The notes under the pieces were generated by a model. It was not told the DNA's origin. It made no database searches and saw only the letters and a list, made by a program, of their open reading frames with translations. A DNA stretch of 42,853 bases from Intrasporangium calvum (GTDB lineage Bacteria; Actinomycetota; Actinomycetes; Actinomycetales; Dermatophilaceae): positions 1-42,853 of the forward strand of contig NZ_JAPFQL010000045.1 of assembly GCF_028446585.1 (NCBI RefSeq). Reading direction: 5' to 3'. Shown here piece after piece: positions 9,130 through 19,003 of this stretch. A program made the translations under genes and the position numbers. Numbering within the stretch: position 1 is the first letter of the stretch; each line of letters opens with the position of its first letter.

Positions 9130-10263
9130 ATGACGGACCGTGGACCGGCGCACGAACGCCACGTCCCGATCATGCGGGACCGCATCCTCGACCTGCTCGA
9201 GCCCGCCCTGTCCAGGCCCGGCGCCGTCCACGTGGACGGCACGCTGGGGATGGGAGGGCACGCCGAGGGCGTGCTCAGCCGGTTCTCCGGGTGCCGCGTC
9301 ATCGGGATCGACCGGGACCGCGAGGCACTGGCGCTGGCAGGCGAGCGGCTGGCCGCCTTCGGGAGCCGTTTCATCCCGGTCCACGCCACGAACGACGAGA
9401 TCGCCCAGGTGGTGCTCGATGCCGGGCTCGAGCACGTCGACGGGATCGTGTTCGACCTCGGTGTGAGCTCGCTCCAGCTCGACGAGGAGGACCGCGGCTT
9501 CGCCTACCGGGTCGATGCCCCGCTCGACATGCGGATGGACCAGAGCCGGGGGCGGACCGCCGCGGACGTGCTCAACACCTATCCCGTGGAGGAGCTGACC
9601 CGGATCCTGCGCGAGTACGGCGAGGAGCGGTTCGCCCGCAAGATCGCCTCGGCGATCGTGCGGGATCGCGAGTCGGAGCCCTTCACCACGTCCGGCCGCC
9701 TCGTGGACCTGCTGCGCCGGGTGATTCCGGTGGCTTCCCAGCGGCAGAGCGGGCACCCGGCGAAGCGGACCTTTCAGGCGCTGCGGATCGAGGTCAACGA
9801 CGAGCTGGGCGGCTGGGAGCGGGCCGTGTCCGCTGCCGTGGACGTGCTGGGCGTCGGCGGCAGGATGGCGGTCCTGTCCTTCCACTCCCTCGAGGACCGG
9901 CTCACCAAACGCGCCTTCGCCCTGGGGGCCACCTCGAGTGCCCCGCCCGGACTACCCGTGGAGCTGCCGGAGCACGCGCCCTATCTCCGGCTCCTGACAA
10001 GGGGGGCCGAGGAGCCCGGCGACGCCGAGGTGCTGGCCAATCCGCGGGCAGCATCCGCGAAGCTCCGCGCCGTCGAGCGGGTGAGGGACACCGGCGCCTC
10101 GGCCGGCACGGCGGTCCAGCGGCTCCTTTCGACCCGCGACCAGACCCGGCTCGAGCGCACGTCACCCGAGAGCCCGCGGCAGCCGAGGCCCTCGCGACCC
10201 CAGACCATGCGCACCCAGACCATGCGCACCCAGCGGCACACCAAGAAGGGAGGCTCCCGATGA
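9130..10263 (+). CDS. rsmH: 16S rRNA (cytosine-1402-N4)-methyltransferase RsmH
   Basis: 377 residues. SAM-dependent methyltransferase that modifies C1402 in the ribosomal P site. Seen: [13 protein letters not shown], motif [25 protein letters not shown], the [15 protein letters not shown] active-site strand, [22 protein letters not shown] and LSFHSLEDR, all RsmH hallmarks. The ATG at 9130 follows a GGGACGAGG stretch and puts HVPIM at the usual distance from the start. The C-terminal ~45 residues are a disordered basic tail with a duplicated QTMRT encoded by a 15-bp direct repeat near 10201-10230. The stop overlaps the ftsL start (ATGA). Confidence 0.96.
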   Translation: MTDRGPAHERHVPIMRDRILDLLEPALSRPGAVHVDGTLGMGGHAEGVLSRFSGCRVIGIDRDREALALAGERLAAFGSRFIPVHATNDEIAQVVLDAGLEHVDGIVFDLGVSSLQLDEEDRGFAYRVDAPLDMRMDQSRGRTAADVLNTYPVEELTRILREYGEERFARKIASAIVRDRESEPFTTSGRLVDLLRRVIPVASQRQSGHPAKRTFQALRIEVNDELGGWERAVSAAVDVLGVGGRMAVLSFHSLEDRLTKRAFALGATSSAPPGLPVELPEHAPYLRLLTRGAEEPGDAEVLANPRAASAKLRAVERVRDTGASAGTAVQRLLSTRDQTRLERTSPESPRQPRPSRPQTMRTQTMRTQRHTKKGGSR

Positions 10264-10919
10264 GCCAGGCGACCGCCACTGCCAGGCCGCTCCGCTCCCC
10301 GGGGCGCAGCCCTCGGGGTGCGCCGGCCCCCGCGACACTTCGCGTCATCCCCGCCCGCATCACGACGACGGGCCACGGCGCCTTCGCGTCCATCTGCGTC
10401 GTGCTGATGACCACCGGTCTCGTCGCTCTGCTCCTGCTCAACACCGCGCTCGCGCACGGGTCGCTCGAGCTGGGGGCCCTTCAGCGAGAGTCCGCCGTCC
10501 TGAGCGAGACGGCGGGCAACCTCCAGGAGGAGATCGACCGGGCCTCGGCGAGCGGCGCGCTGGCCAAGAAGGCGAGCCAGCTCGGGCTGGTACGGGCCAA
10601 CGAGCGTGCCTACATCGACCTGACGACCGGCACGGTCACGGGCACCGCCTACCCCGCCACGAGCGCCCAGGCCCTGTCCGTCGTCACGAGCCCCACGCCC
10701 GTGGCCAAGCCCAAGGCGACGACGAAGCCCGCGGCGGCCACGCCCACCGGCACGCCATCGCCCCGGGCGTCCACGTCCGAGGCGACCGCGAGCGCCACGC
10801 CGACGAAACCGGCCGCCACCGCTTCTGGGGCTCCCACGGCGACACTGGGGACGAGCCCGACGGGTGAGCCGACCACGCCCGCGAGCGACCCAGTGACGAC
10901 CCCGACGGCGACGAGGTGA
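10260..10919 (+). CDS. ftsL: Cell division protein FtsL-like, with long Thr/Pro/Ala tail
   Basis: 219 residues. Basic cytoplasmic N-terminus (1-38), one transmembrane helix (about 41-65, [20 protein letters not shown]), then a short heptad-type segment [23 protein letters not shown] and [19 protein letters not shown], the FtsL/DivIC layout. FtsL is a bitopic divisome protein that bridges FtsQ/DivIC to FtsW-FtsI. Its position between rsmH and ftsI is the conserved ftsL slot. Residues ~143-219 form an unusual extracytoplasmic tail almost entirely of Thr, Pro, Ala, Ser and Lys. The ATG overlaps the rsmH stop; the ftsI GTG comes 3 nt after the TGA. Confidence 0.85.
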   Translation: MSQATATARPLRSPGRSPRGAPAPATLRVIPARITTTGHGAFASICVVLMTTGLVALLLLNTALAHGSLELGALQRESAVLSETAGNLQEEIDRASASGALAKKASQLGLVRANERAYIDLTTGTVTGTAYPATSAQALSVVTSPTPVAKPKATTKPAAATPTGTPSPRASTSEATASATPTKPAATASGAPTATLGTSPTGEPTTPASDPVTTPTATR

Positions 10920-10922
10920 CCC

Positions 10923-13388
10923 GTGACGAACTCTCGACGGTCAGGGCCGTCCGGTCGTTCGGGTGACCCCTCCCGCGCCGGGGCGGGAGCTCGGAAGGCT
11001 GGGCCCGGAGGGAGCAGGTCTTCAGGAAGCTCGTCGCGCAGGGCCGCCCCTGACGGGGGAGCACCGCGCAGGGCGGGGTCTGCGCCCCGCCGGCAGGACG
11101 GCTCCCCACCTCAACGGAGGACTCCTCGGCCGAGCGGGGAGCAGCGGGGTCACCCGGAGCGGCGCGGCAACCAGGCGCCCCCGAATCCGGGTCGGCGCAC
11201 CGCCGACACCGGGGGCCGTGGCCGTGGAGCGGCCCAGCCGAGTGCACCGGGACGACGCGCGGCGCCAGTGCAGGGTGCGGAGCGCGGCCGCGCGACGCGT
11301 GCCGCTCGAAGCGCTCCCGACCGGACTCGCACCGACCGGACCCGCACCGACCGGACCCGCACCGACCGGACCCGCACCGACCGGACCCGCACCGACCGGA
11401 CCCGCACCGACCGGGCTCGGTCAGCCGGCCGCGGCCGACCTGATGCTTCCAGGCGGACGTCTGGGCGGACGTCTGGGCGGCCGCCGTCCCCCGCGCCACG
11501 CGGGCGGGGCCCGGCGGCGAAGCGCACCGGCGGTCCGCGGGGACCGCTTCGGCGCCGAGCCCTCCGGCTCTCGTCGGCCAACCCGCGGGGCCGAGCGCGG
11601 GCGATGTTCATCGGGGTGCTCTTCGTCTTCACCCTCTTCGGGGCCCAGCTCCTGCGCATCCAGGCCTTCGACGCCTCCGCGACCCAGGCGGCGGCGCTCT
11701 CGAAGCGTTCGATCAAGCTGCACACCCCGGCCATGCGGGGACAGATCCTCGACACGAACGGCCAGGTCCTGGCCGACAGCGTCGAGCGGTTCACGATCTC
11801 GGCGGATCCCGAGGCGATCCAGTGCTACGTCAAGGTCAAGGGCGAGTGTGGCTGGCAGGGGGTCTATCAGGCGGCCGCCGACCTGTCGCCGAAGATCGGG
11901 CTGGACGTCGCCCGGCTCACGACGCTCTTCACCAAGCCGGACACTCGCTACGTCATCGTCAAGAAGGACGTGTCTCCCGGCGAGTGGCGCGAGATCCAGG
12001 CGTTGCGTGTGCCCGGGATTGCCGCCGAGCGGACCAGCAAGCGTCTCTACCCGACGTCCATGGCGCTCGGCCAGCTCGTGGGATACGTCAACCAGACCGA
12101 CCAGACCGCCGCGGGCGGTGTGGAGCTCATGCTGGACGGCACCCTGGCCGGACGGTCGGGGACGACGATCGCCGAGCGCGCCCAGAACGGTGCCGTCATC
12201 CCCGGGTCGCAACGCGTCGACCAGCCCGCGGTGGACGGGCGCAACGTCCGGTTGACCATCGACTCGGACATCCAGTGGTACGCCCAGAACGCGCTCGCCA
12301 AGCAGGTGACGGCGGTCAAGGCCGAGACCGGCACCGCGGTCGTGCTCGAGGTGGCGACGGGCAAGATCCGCGCCGCCGCGAGCTACCCCACCTTCGACCC
12401 CAACGACCTGTCCAAGGCGACGCAGGACAGCCTGCGCAACCACGCCTTCCAGGACGCCTTCGAACCGGGTTCGACCGGCAAGCTGATGACGATGGCGGCA
12501 GCCCTGGAGCGTGGCGTCGTCACGCCGGACACCGGGGTGATCGTGCCGAACCGGCTCCCGAGGGCCGGCATGAAGTTCAAGGACCACGAGGACCACGAGA
12601 CCGAGTACCTGACGGCCACCGGAGTCATCGCCAAGTCCTCCAACATCGGCACGATCCTCGTCGGGGAGCGGGTGCCGCCGGGCGAGATGGAGCAGACCTA
12701 CCGCAGCTTCGGGATCGGTCAGCGCACCGAGGTCGGCTTCGCGGGCGAGTCCAGGGGTGCGCTCCAGAAGGCGAGCGACTGGAACGACCCCCAGCGCTAC
12801 ACCGTCCTGTTCGGGCAGGGTTACGCGCTGACCGCGGTCCAGGCGGCCAGCGTGTTCGCCACCGTCGCCAACGGCGGCGTCCGCGCCCCCCTGTCACTGG
12901 TCGAGGGCCTCTACAACGACAGCGGGACGTTCGTCCCCGCGCCGTCCGAGCAGGGCTCCCGCGTCCTCTCGGAGCAGACGGCGACCCAGCTGAGCCGCAT
13001 GCTGGAAGAGGTGACGGGGGAGGACGGCACCGCGAGCGACGCCCGGATCGAGGGCTACCGGGTTGCCGGCAAGACCGGCACCGCGGACCGGTATGACGAG
13101 AAGCTGAAGGGCTACAACGGCTTCACGGCGTCGTTCATCGGCTACGCCCCTGCCGAGCAGCCCAAGTACGTCGTGGCCGTCTTCATCCACAAGCCGCAGG
13201 CCGGGATGTTCGGTGGCGCGCTGGCAGGTCCCGTCTTCAACCAGGTGATGACCTTCCTGCTCCAGCGGGAGAACACCCCGCCGAGCACCCCGTCGGACCT
13301 GGACTATCGGGTGTGGGCCGAGGAGCGGCTGTCCCCCCAGGACCCCGACGTGCTGAGCGACGCCCGGGCTCGTCGCGATGGCCTGTAA
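10923..13388 (+). CDS. ftsI: Peptidoglycan transpeptidase FtsI (PBP3, class B) with long disordered N-terminus
   Basis: 821 residues, well above the ~600 usual for FtsI because of a ~225-residue Arg/Gly/Pro/Ser-rich cytoplasmic N-terminus. One transmembrane helix follows (about 229-246, FIGVLFVFTLFGAQLL), then the dimerisation domain (MRGQILDTNGQVLADS) and the transpeptidase domain with all three penicillin-binding motifs: STGK (Ser517 the acylated serine), SSN (572-574) and KTGT (717-720). It cross-links septal peptidoglycan with FtsW. The N-terminal part includes six TRTDR units encoded by a 15-bp tandem repeat. The GTG start is 3 nt after ftsL and alternative in-frame starts before the membrane helix are few, so the extension is probably translated. 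Confidence 0.95.
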   Translation: MTNSRRSGPSGRSGDPSRAGAGARKAGPGGSRSSGSSSRRAAPDGGAPRRAGSAPRRQDGSPPQRRTPRPSGEQRGHPERRGNQAPPNPGRRTADTGGRGRGAAQPSAPGRRAAPVQGAERGRATRAARSAPDRTRTDRTRTDRTRTDRTRTDRTRTDRTRTDRARSAGRGRPDASRRTSGRTSGRPPSPAPRGRGPAAKRTGGPRGPLRRRALRLSSANPRGRARAMFIGVLFVFTLFGAQLLRIQAFDASATQAAALSKRSIKLHTPAMRGQILDTNGQVLADSVERFTISADPEAIQCYVKVKGECGWQGVYQAAADLSPKIGLDVARLTTLFTKPDTRYVIVKKDVSPGEWREIQALRVPGIAAERTSKRLYPTSMALGQLVGYVNQTDQTAAGGVELMLDGTLAGRSGTTIAERAQNGAVIPGSQRVDQPAVDGRNVRLTIDSDIQWYAQNALAKQVTAVKAETGTAVVLEVATGKIRAAASYPTFDPNDLSKATQDSLRNHAFQDAFEPGSTGKLMTMAAALERGVVTPDTGVIVPNRLPRAGMKFKDHEDHETEYLTATGVIAKSSNIGTILVGERVPPGEMEQTYRSFGIGQRTEVGFAGESRGALQKASDWNDPQRYTVLFGQGYALTAVQAASVFATVANGGVRAPLSLVEGLYNDSGTFVPAPSEQGSRVLSEQTATQLSRMLEEVTGEDGTASDARIEGYRVAGKTGTADRYDEKLKGYNGFTASFIGYAPAEQPKYVVAVFIHKPQAGMFGGALAGPVFNQVMTFLLQRENTPPSTPSDLDYRVWAEERLSPQDPDVLSDARARRDGL
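11326..11415 (+). repeat. 15-bp tandem repeat, six units, inside ftsI
   Basis: Unit CCCGCACCGACCGGA repeated six times in a row; the first and last units differ at one base each. It codes for repeated Arg-Thr-Arg-Thr-Asp in the cytoplasmic N-terminus of FtsI. The near-perfect identity at DNA level suggests recent expansion by slippage, so copy number may vary between strains. Confidence 0.9.
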
Positions 13389-13399
13389 GTTTGGGTGAC

Positions 13400-15028
13400 G
13401 TGCCAGCTGACCTGATCCGACCCTCGACGTCGGGTGTGTCCCTGCGTGCCCTCGCCGAGCTGAGCGGCGCGGGGCGCGCGGTCCCCGACGTCCTCGTGAC
13501 CGGGGTGTCGCTCGACAGCCGCTCGGTCCGTCCCGGCGACCTCTACGCCGCACTGCCGGGCTTCAACGTCCATGGCGCCCGGTTCACCGCCGACGCCGTG
13601 CGGCTGGGTGCGGTCGCCGTGCTCACCGATGAAGCCGGCGCCGAGATCATCCGCGGCCGGGGCGAGGCGACCGCGGCCCCGTCCGAGCCGGAGGGGGGCC
13701 GATCGCTTGGCGGCGACGTGCCGGTTCTCGTCGTCGACGGCCCCAGGGGTCGGCTGGGCCGGCTGGCAGCCGCGATCTATGGCGACCCCGGATCGGACCT
13801 GACCCTGGTGGGGATCACGGGCACCAACGGCAAGACGACCACGGCCTACCTGCTCGAGTCCGCCCTGCGGGCCGACGGGCGCCGGACCGGCCTCATCGGG
13901 ACGATCGAGACGCGGGTCGGCGACGACCGACTCGAGTCAGCCCACACGACGCCCGAGGCCACCGACGTCCACGCTCTGCTGGCCGTCATGCGCGAGCGGG
14001 GCGTCGACACGTGCGTGATGGAGGTGTCGAGCCATGCCCTCGACCAGCACCGCGTCGACGGGGTCGTCTACGACGTCGCGCTGTTCACCAACCTGTCCCA
14101 GGACCACCTCGACTACCACCCGTCGATGGAGGACTACTTCGCCGCCAAGGCGCAGCTGTTCACGCCGGAGCGGGCCCTCACCGGCGTGGTCTGCGTCGAC
14201 GACGAGTGGGGCCGCCGCCTCGCGCAGCGGGCAACCGTCCCGGTGACGACGTTGGCGACGACGGACGCGAGCGCGGACTGGGGCGTGGTCGAGCGTCCCG
14301 CCGACGGCGGCGAAGAGGTGCACGGACAGCCGTTCCGCCTCGTGCACCGGTCCGGCGACGTGGAGCTGTCCCTGGCCTCGCACCTGCCCGGGCACTTCAA
14401 CGTCGCCAACACCGCCCTGGCGGCGGTGGGCCTGCTGACCCTCGGTCTCGGGCCCGAGCGGGTCGAGGCGGCCCTCGCCGTGCCGCCCACGGTGCCCGGC
14501 CGCATGGAGGTCGTTTCGGGCGGCGGTGTGGGCGAGCCGCGCTGCATCGTCGACTTCGCGCACACGCCTGATGCGATCGACGTGGCGCTGGCTGCCCTGC
14601 GGCCGTCGACGACCGGTCGTCTCATCGCCGTGCTCGGCGCCGGAGGTGACCGGGACCGCGGCAAGCGGGAGGCGATGGGTCGAGCCGCGGCGCAGCACGC
14701 GGACATCGTCCTCGTGACCGATGACAACCCCCGCTCCGAGGACCCGGCCCAGATCCGCGCCGCCGTCATCGCCGGCGCCACGGCCGCCGTCCGGGGCGGC
14801 ACGGCCGTGGCTCGCAGCGTCGTCGACGGGGGAGCGCGCTCGGAGGCGATCCGGGAAGCCGTGGCCCTGGCCGTGCGCGACAGCGCCTCAGGGGTGGTCG
14901 ACACCGTGGTGGTGCTCGGCAAGGGACACGAGAAGGGACAGGAGGTCAACGGGGTGAAGCACCCGTTCGACGATCGGGAGGCCGTCCAGTCGGCTCTTCT
15001 CGCTGCCACCACGGGAGGCTCGCGTTGA
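13400..15028 (+). CDS. murE: UDP-MurNAc-tripeptide ligase MurE (probably diaminopimelate-adding)
   Basis: 542 residues. ATP-dependent Mur ligase that adds the third residue of the stem peptide. P-loop [10 protein letters not shown] (138-147), the TTPEATD substrate block, EVSSHALDQHRV, and the substrate-selecting motif DNPR (442-445). In known MurE enzymes DNPR goes with meso-diaminopimelate, while lysine enzymes carry DNPA-like versions, so a DAP-type wall is inferred. The GTG at 13400 puts the protein 11 nt after ftsI; its ribosome site is weak, and TTG 13391 is an alternative. The stop overlaps the murF start (TTGA). Confidence 0.94.
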   Translation: MPADLIRPSTSGVSLRALAELSGAGRAVPDVLVTGVSLDSRSVRPGDLYAALPGFNVHGARFTADAVRLGAVAVLTDEAGAEIIRGRGEATAAPSEPEGGRSLGGDVPVLVVDGPRGRLGRLAAAIYGDPGSDLTLVGITGTNGKTTTAYLLESALRADGRRTGLIGTIETRVGDDRLESAHTTPEATDVHALLAVMRERGVDTCVMEVSSHALDQHRVDGVVYDVALFTNLSQDHLDYHPSMEDYFAAKAQLFTPERALTGVVCVDDEWGRRLAQRATVPVTTLATTDASADWGVVERPADGGEEVHGQPFRLVHRSGDVELSLASHLPGHFNVANTALAAVGLLTLGLGPERVEAALAVPPTVPGRMEVVSGGGVGEPRCIVDFAHTPDAIDVALAALRPSTTGRLIAVLGAGGDRDRGKREAMGRAAAQHADIVLVTDDNPRSEDPAQIRAAVIAGATAAVRGGTAVARSVVDGGARSEAIREAVALAVRDSASGVVDTVVVLGKGHEKGQEVNGVKHPFDDREAVQSALLAATTGGSR

Positions 15029-16437
15029 TCCCGCTCACTCTCAAGGAGATCGGCGCGCTCGTCGGAGGTCGGATCGACGGCTGCCCGGACCCTGCCGGCG
15101 TGGTCGTCGACGGGGCGGTGAGCACGGACTCGCGCGAGTGCGGCCCGGGCAGCCTCTACGTCGCCCGCGTCGGGGAGTTCGCGGATGGGCACGACTACGC
15201 GCCTGCGGCCGTCGCGGCGGGAGCCGTGGCCGTCCTTGGCTCACGTCCGATCGGTGGCGTGCCCACGGTCGTCGTTGACGACGTCCAGACGGCCTTCGGC
15301 CGGCTGGCGCGGGGCGTCGTCGACCGCCTGCCGGGGTTGCGCGTCGTCGGCATCACCGGCTCGTCGGGCAAGACGAGCACCAAGGACCTGCTGGCCTCCG
15401 TCCTGTCCACGGCAGGCGAGACCGTCGCACCGGTCAACTCGCTGAACGGCGAGATCGGGGTGCCGCTCACCGTGTGCCGGGTCACGCCGACGACACGCTT
15501 CCTCGTGGCCGAGATGGGCGCCCGCGGAATCGGCCACATCGACTACCTCACGCAGATCGCTCCACCGGACGTGGCCATCGTGCTCAACGTCGGCAGCGCC
15601 CACGTCGGTGAGTTCGGCTCCCGGGCCAACATCGCCATCGCGAAGTCGGAGCTGCCCCGGGCCGTTCCAGCGCAGGGGCTCAGCATCCTCAACGCCGACG
15701 ACCCCCTCGTCGCTGCGATGGCGCAGGGCCTCGCCTCCCGCGTGCAGCTCGTCGGTCGGGCGCCTGAAGCGGAGGTGCGCGCGGAGGACGTGGTCGTCGA
15801 CGAGCTGGGCAGAGCGGCATACGACCTCGTCACCCCTCAGGGACGGGAGCGAGTGACGCTGCGGCTCATCGGCGCTCACCACGTCGGCAACTCCCTCGCC
15901 GTCGCGGCGGCAGCCCTCGAGATGGGCCTGCCCCTGCGCGACGTGGCGGCGGCGCTGTCGGCTGCGACCCCGGCGAGCCGCTGGCGGATGGAGACCACCG
16001 AGCGTCCGGACGGGGTGGTCGTCATCAACGACGCCTACAACGCCAACCCCGACTCGATGCGGGCGGCGCTCGACGCGCTCGCCGCGATCGCGACGCGGGG
16101 AGAGCGGTGGGCCGTGCTCGGGGAGATGCTCGAGCTGGGCCCCGACAGCGACCGTGAGCACGAGGCCATCGGGTCGTATGCCGCTGGGCTGGGTGTCGAC
16201 CACGTCGTGTCCGTCGGCGACGGGGCGCGGGTCTACGGCGTCCCGGAGTGGACTCCGGACGTCGACGCGGCCTACGACTACCTTGCCGCCCGACTGCGTC
16301 CCGGCGACGTCGTCCTGCTCAAGTCGAGCCGGGACAGCGGGCTACGGTGGCTCGGTGACCGGCTCGCCGGCACCGGCAAGTGGTCGGTGCCCGACGACAG
16401 CCCCCACACACGACCCGAAAGGACGGTGGAGCGGTGA
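15025..16437 (+). CDS. murF: UDP-MurNAc-tripeptide:D-Ala-D-Ala ligase MurF
   Basis: 470 residues. Adds D-Ala-D-Ala to complete the UDP-MurNAc-pentapeptide. P-loop GITGSSGKT (109-117), [23 protein letters not shown] and the [12 protein letters not shown] block are typical MurF. The TTG start at 15025 overlaps the murE stop and has GGGAGG six bases upstream. The gene carries two copies of the repeated GTATGCCGCT word (15813 reverse, 16176 forward); at 15811-15822 it is read as AGA GCG GCA TAC, using uncommon AGA and GCA codons. The stop overlaps the mraY start (GTGA). Confidence 0.95.
   Translation: MIPLTLKEIGALVGGRIDGCPDPAGVVVDGAVSTDSRECGPGSLYVARVGEFADGHDYAPAAVAAGAVAVLGSRPIGGVPTVVVDDVQTAFGRLARGVVDRLPGLRVVGITGSSGKTSTKDLLASVLSTAGETVAPVNSLNGEIGVPLTVCRVTPTTRFLVAEMGARGIGHIDYLTQIAPPDVAIVLNVGSAHVGEFGSRANIAIAKSELPRAVPAQGLSILNADDPLVAAMAQGLASRVQLVGRAPEAEVRAEDVVVDELGRAAYDLVTPQGRERVTLRLIGAHHVGNSLAVAAAALEMGLPLRDVAAALSAATPASRWRMETTERPDGVVVINDAYNANPDSMRAALDALAAIATRGERWAVLGEMLELGPDSDREHEAIGSYAAGLGVDHVVSVGDGARVYGVPEWTPDVDAAYDYLAARLRPGDVVLLKSSRDSGLRWLGDRLAGTGKWSVPDDSPHTRPERTVER
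15813..15822 (-). repeat. Copy 2 of dispersed word GTATGCCGCT (inside murF)
   Basis: AGCGGCATAC on the plus strand, read in frame as part of AGA GCG GCA TAC; AGA and GCA are uncommon codons in these genes. Confidence 0.65.
16176..16189 (+). repeat. Copy 3 of dispersed word GTATGCCGCT (followed by GGGC, inside murF)
   Basis: Read in frame as TCG TAT GCC GCT GGG; TAT is rare beside TAC in these genes. Core identical to the other copies. Confidence 0.65.
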
Positions 16438-17516
16438 AGGGTGTTCTCGCGGCGGCCGCGTTCTCGCTCCTCTTCTCGCTCCTCGGCACCCCGCTCTTCA
16501 TCAAGTTCCTCGTGCGGCGTGGCTACGGCCAGTTCGTGCGTGACGACGGGCCGACGACGCACCACACGAAGCGCGGCACCCCGACGATGGGCGGCGCCGT
16601 CATCCTCGCGTCCACCCTGGGCGCCTACGCCGTGGCCCACCTCGTCACCCTGACGCCGGTGACGGCCAGCGGGGTGCTCGTGCTCTTCCTCATGGCCGGG
16701 CTCGGTCTCGTCGGGTTCCTCGACGACTTCATCAAGATCTCCAAGCAGCGCAGCCTCGGCCTGCGCTCGCGCGAGAAGCTCTTCGGGCAGACCCTGGTCG
16801 GCGTCATCTTCGCCGTCCTGGTGCTCCAGTTCCCCAACGAGCAGTACCGCACCCCGGCCTCGCCCTTCATCTCCTTCGTCCGCGACACGAACCTCAACCT
16901 GGCCTTCGCCGGCACGCTGGTCGGCATGCTCCTCTTCGTGATCTGGGCCAACCTCATGATCGCGGGCACGTCCAACGGGGTGAACCTCACCGATGGTCTC
17001 GACGGGCTCGCCACCGGTGTCTCGACCATGGTCTTCGGCGCCTACGTCCTCATCAGCCTCTGGACCTTCAACCAGAACTGCCAGATCAACCCGGGCATCA
17101 AGTGCTACGAGGTCCGTGACTCGCACGACCTCGCCCTCGTCGCCGCTGCCGGCATGGGCGCGTGCTTCGGCTTCCTGTGGTGGAACGCCACTCCCGCGAA
17201 GATCTTCATGGGCGACACCGGCTCCCTCGCCCTCGGCGGTGCCCTCGCCGGCCTCGCGATCACCACCCGCACCCAGTTGCTCATCGTCATCCTGGGCGGC
17301 CTCTTCGTCCTCGAGACCCTGTCGGTCATGGCTCAGGTCATCTCGTTCAAGACGACCGGCAAACGGGTGCTGCGCATGGCGCCCTTGCATCATCATTTCG
17401 AGATGGTGGGATGGCACGAGGTCACGGTCGTCGTGCGGTTCTGGATCATCGCCGGTCTCTTCGTCGCCTTCGGACTCGGCATCTTCTACGCAGAGTGGGT
17501 GGTGGGCACACAATGA
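16434..17516 (+). CDS. mraY: Phospho-MurNAc-pentapeptide transferase MraY
   Basis: 360 residues, the usual length, with about ten transmembrane helices. Transfers phospho-MurNAc-pentapeptide to undecaprenyl phosphate, giving lipid I at the inner membrane face. Seen: the [12 protein letters not shown] cytoplasmic loop, GFLDDFIK (catalytic Asp pair), [27 protein letters not shown] and the MAPLHHHFE histidine motif. The GTG at 16434 overlaps the murF stop by 4 nt; an in-frame ATG upstream at 16380 would lie inside murF and is rejected. The stop overlaps the murD start (ATGA). Confidence 0.97.
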   Translation: MKGVLAAAAFSLLFSLLGTPLFIKFLVRRGYGQFVRDDGPTTHHTKRGTPTMGGAVILASTLGAYAVAHLVTLTPVTASGVLVLFLMAGLGLVGFLDDFIKISKQRSLGLRSREKLFGQTLVGVIFAVLVLQFPNEQYRTPASPFISFVRDTNLNLAFAGTLVGMLLFVIWANLMIAGTSNGVNLTDGLDGLATGVSTMVFGAYVLISLWTFNQNCQINPGIKCYEVRDSHDLALVAAAGMGACFGFLWWNATPAKIFMGDTGSLALGGALAGLAITTRTQLLIVILGGLFVLETLSVMAQVISFKTTGKRVLRMAPLHHHFEMVGWHEVTVVVRFWIIAGLFVAFGLGIFYAEWVVGTQ

Positions 17517-19003
17517 CGTTCGATCCTGCCTACGAGCCCCGGTCCGGCCTGACGCACCGGGACGCGGACTGGTCCGGTCTGCGGGTGCTCGTCGTCGGCC
17601 TCGGCATCTCGGGGTTCGCCGCGGCCGACGCGCTCGCCGAGCGTGGCGCCCGGGTCACCGCGGTCTCCCGCGACACGACGGACGTGATCACCGAGCGCGC
17701 CACCATCCTCGACATCCTCGGGGTCGACGTCCGGCTGGGTCCGGAGCACGTCGTCGAGCCGCCCGACGGCACCGAGCTGATCATCACCTCGCCGGGTGTC
17801 CCGCCGCACGACCCGCTCATGCTCGCCGCGGCCACGCGTGGGCTTCCCGTGTGGGGCGAGGTCGAGCTGGCCTGGCGCATGCGCCCCCTCGAGGGCGCAG
17901 CCCCGTGGCTGACCGTCACCGGGACGAACGGCAAGACGACCACGGTCAACATGCTGGCGTCCATCCTGCGGGCTGCCGGGCTGCGCGCGACGTCGGCCGG
18001 CAACGTCGGCACCCCGATCCTCGAAGCCGTGCTGCACCCGCAGCCCTATGACGTGCTCGCCGTCGAGCTGTCGAGCTTCCAGCTGCACTGGCAGCGCTCG
18101 ATCTCCGCCGTCGCATCCGCGGTCCTCAACGTCGCTCCCGACCACCTCGACTGGCACGGCTCCTACGCCGAGTACCTCCGGGCCAAGGGCAAGATCTACG
18201 ACAACACGCACCTGGCCTGCGTCTACAACGTCGCCGACATCCAGACCGAGCAGCTCGTCATGGAGGCCGAGGTCGTCGAGGGCTGTCGGGCCATCGGCTT
18301 CACGACCGGCATCCCGGCCCCCTCCATGATCGGCGTGGTCGACGACGTGCTCGCCGATCGTGCCTTCGTCGAGCAGCGCCAACGATCCGCAGCAGAGCTC
18401 TGCACGCTCGACGACCTGCGTGGCGACGGCCCGACGGTCGCCCCGCATTACCTGGCCAACGCCTTGGCCGCCGCGGCGCTGGCCCGCGCCTACGGCGTGG
18501 GACCACTGGCCGTCCGTGACGGGCTGCGCGCCTTCCGGCCGGATCGACACCGGATCGCCGAGGTGGCGACCGTCCGAGGCGTCCGGTGGGTCAACGACTC
18601 CAAGGCGACCAACACCCACGCGGCCGCGGCGGCCCTCACCTCCTTCGACAGCGTGATCTGGATCGCCGGCGGACTCCTCAAGGGGGCCGACGTCGACAGC
18701 CTCGTCGAGGACGTGGCGTCCCGGCTCCGCGGGGTCATCCTCATCGGCGCCGACCGGGCCCGGATCGCCGAGGCGCTGGCCCGACACGCGCCCGATGTCC
18801 CGGTCGTCGACCTCCCGGACACCGACACTGGGGTCATGGACCTCGTCGTCTCCCATGCTGCGCGCCTCGCGCACCCCGGCGACGTCGTCCTGCTCGCCCC
18901 GGCCGCGGCGTCGATGGACATGTTCACCAACTACGGCGCTCGCGGCGACGCCTTCGAGGCGGCGGTCCGGCGGCACATGGAGGCGAGCGGGGGAGACCGG
19001 TGA
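17513..19003 (+). CDS. murD: UDP-MurNAc-L-alanine:D-glutamate ligase MurD
   Basis: 496 residues. Adds D-glutamate to UDP-MurNAc-L-Ala. Rossmann-type N-terminus [16 protein letters not shown] (26-41), the [11 protein letters not shown] loop, P-loop [10 protein letters not shown] (135-144), [29 protein letters not shown] and [12 protein letters not shown], all MurD-specific blocks. The ATG overlaps the mraY TGA and the stop overlaps the ftsW GTG. It is slightly longer than many MurD proteins because of a ~20-residue N-terminal lead before the Rossmann strand. Confidence 0.96.
   Translation: MTFDPAYEPRSGLTHRDADWSGLRVLVVGLGISGFAAADALAERGARVTAVSRDTTDVITERATILDILGVDVRLGPEHVVEPPDGTELIITSPGVPPHDPLMLAAATRGLPVWGEVELAWRMRPLEGAAPWLTVTGTNGKTTTVNMLASILRAAGLRATSAGNVGTPILEAVLHPQPYDVLAVELSSFQLHWQRSISAVASAVLNVAPDHLDWHGSYAEYLRAKGKIYDNTHLACVYNVADIQTEQLVMEAEVVEGCRAIGFTTGIPAPSMIGVVDDVLADRAFVEQRQRSAAELCTLDDLRGDGPTVAPHYLANALAAAALARAYGVGPLAVRDGLRAFRPDRHRIAEVATVRGVRWVNDSKATNTHAAAAALTSFDSVIWIAGGLLKGADVDSLVEDVASRLRGVILIGADRARIAEALARHAPDVPVVDLPDTDTGVMDLVVSHAARLAHPGDVVLLAPAAASMDMFTNYGARGDAFEAAVRRHMEASGGDR

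Noticed and set aside
11326-11415. Regular repeats taken for a CRISPR array
   Set aside because: The 15-bp units are contiguous with no spacers and are read in frame inside ftsI.
16380-16434. ATG 16380 as mraY start
   Set aside because: It lies inside murF, adds a non-membrane lead unlike MraY, and GTG 16434 gives the exact family length and the usual overlap.
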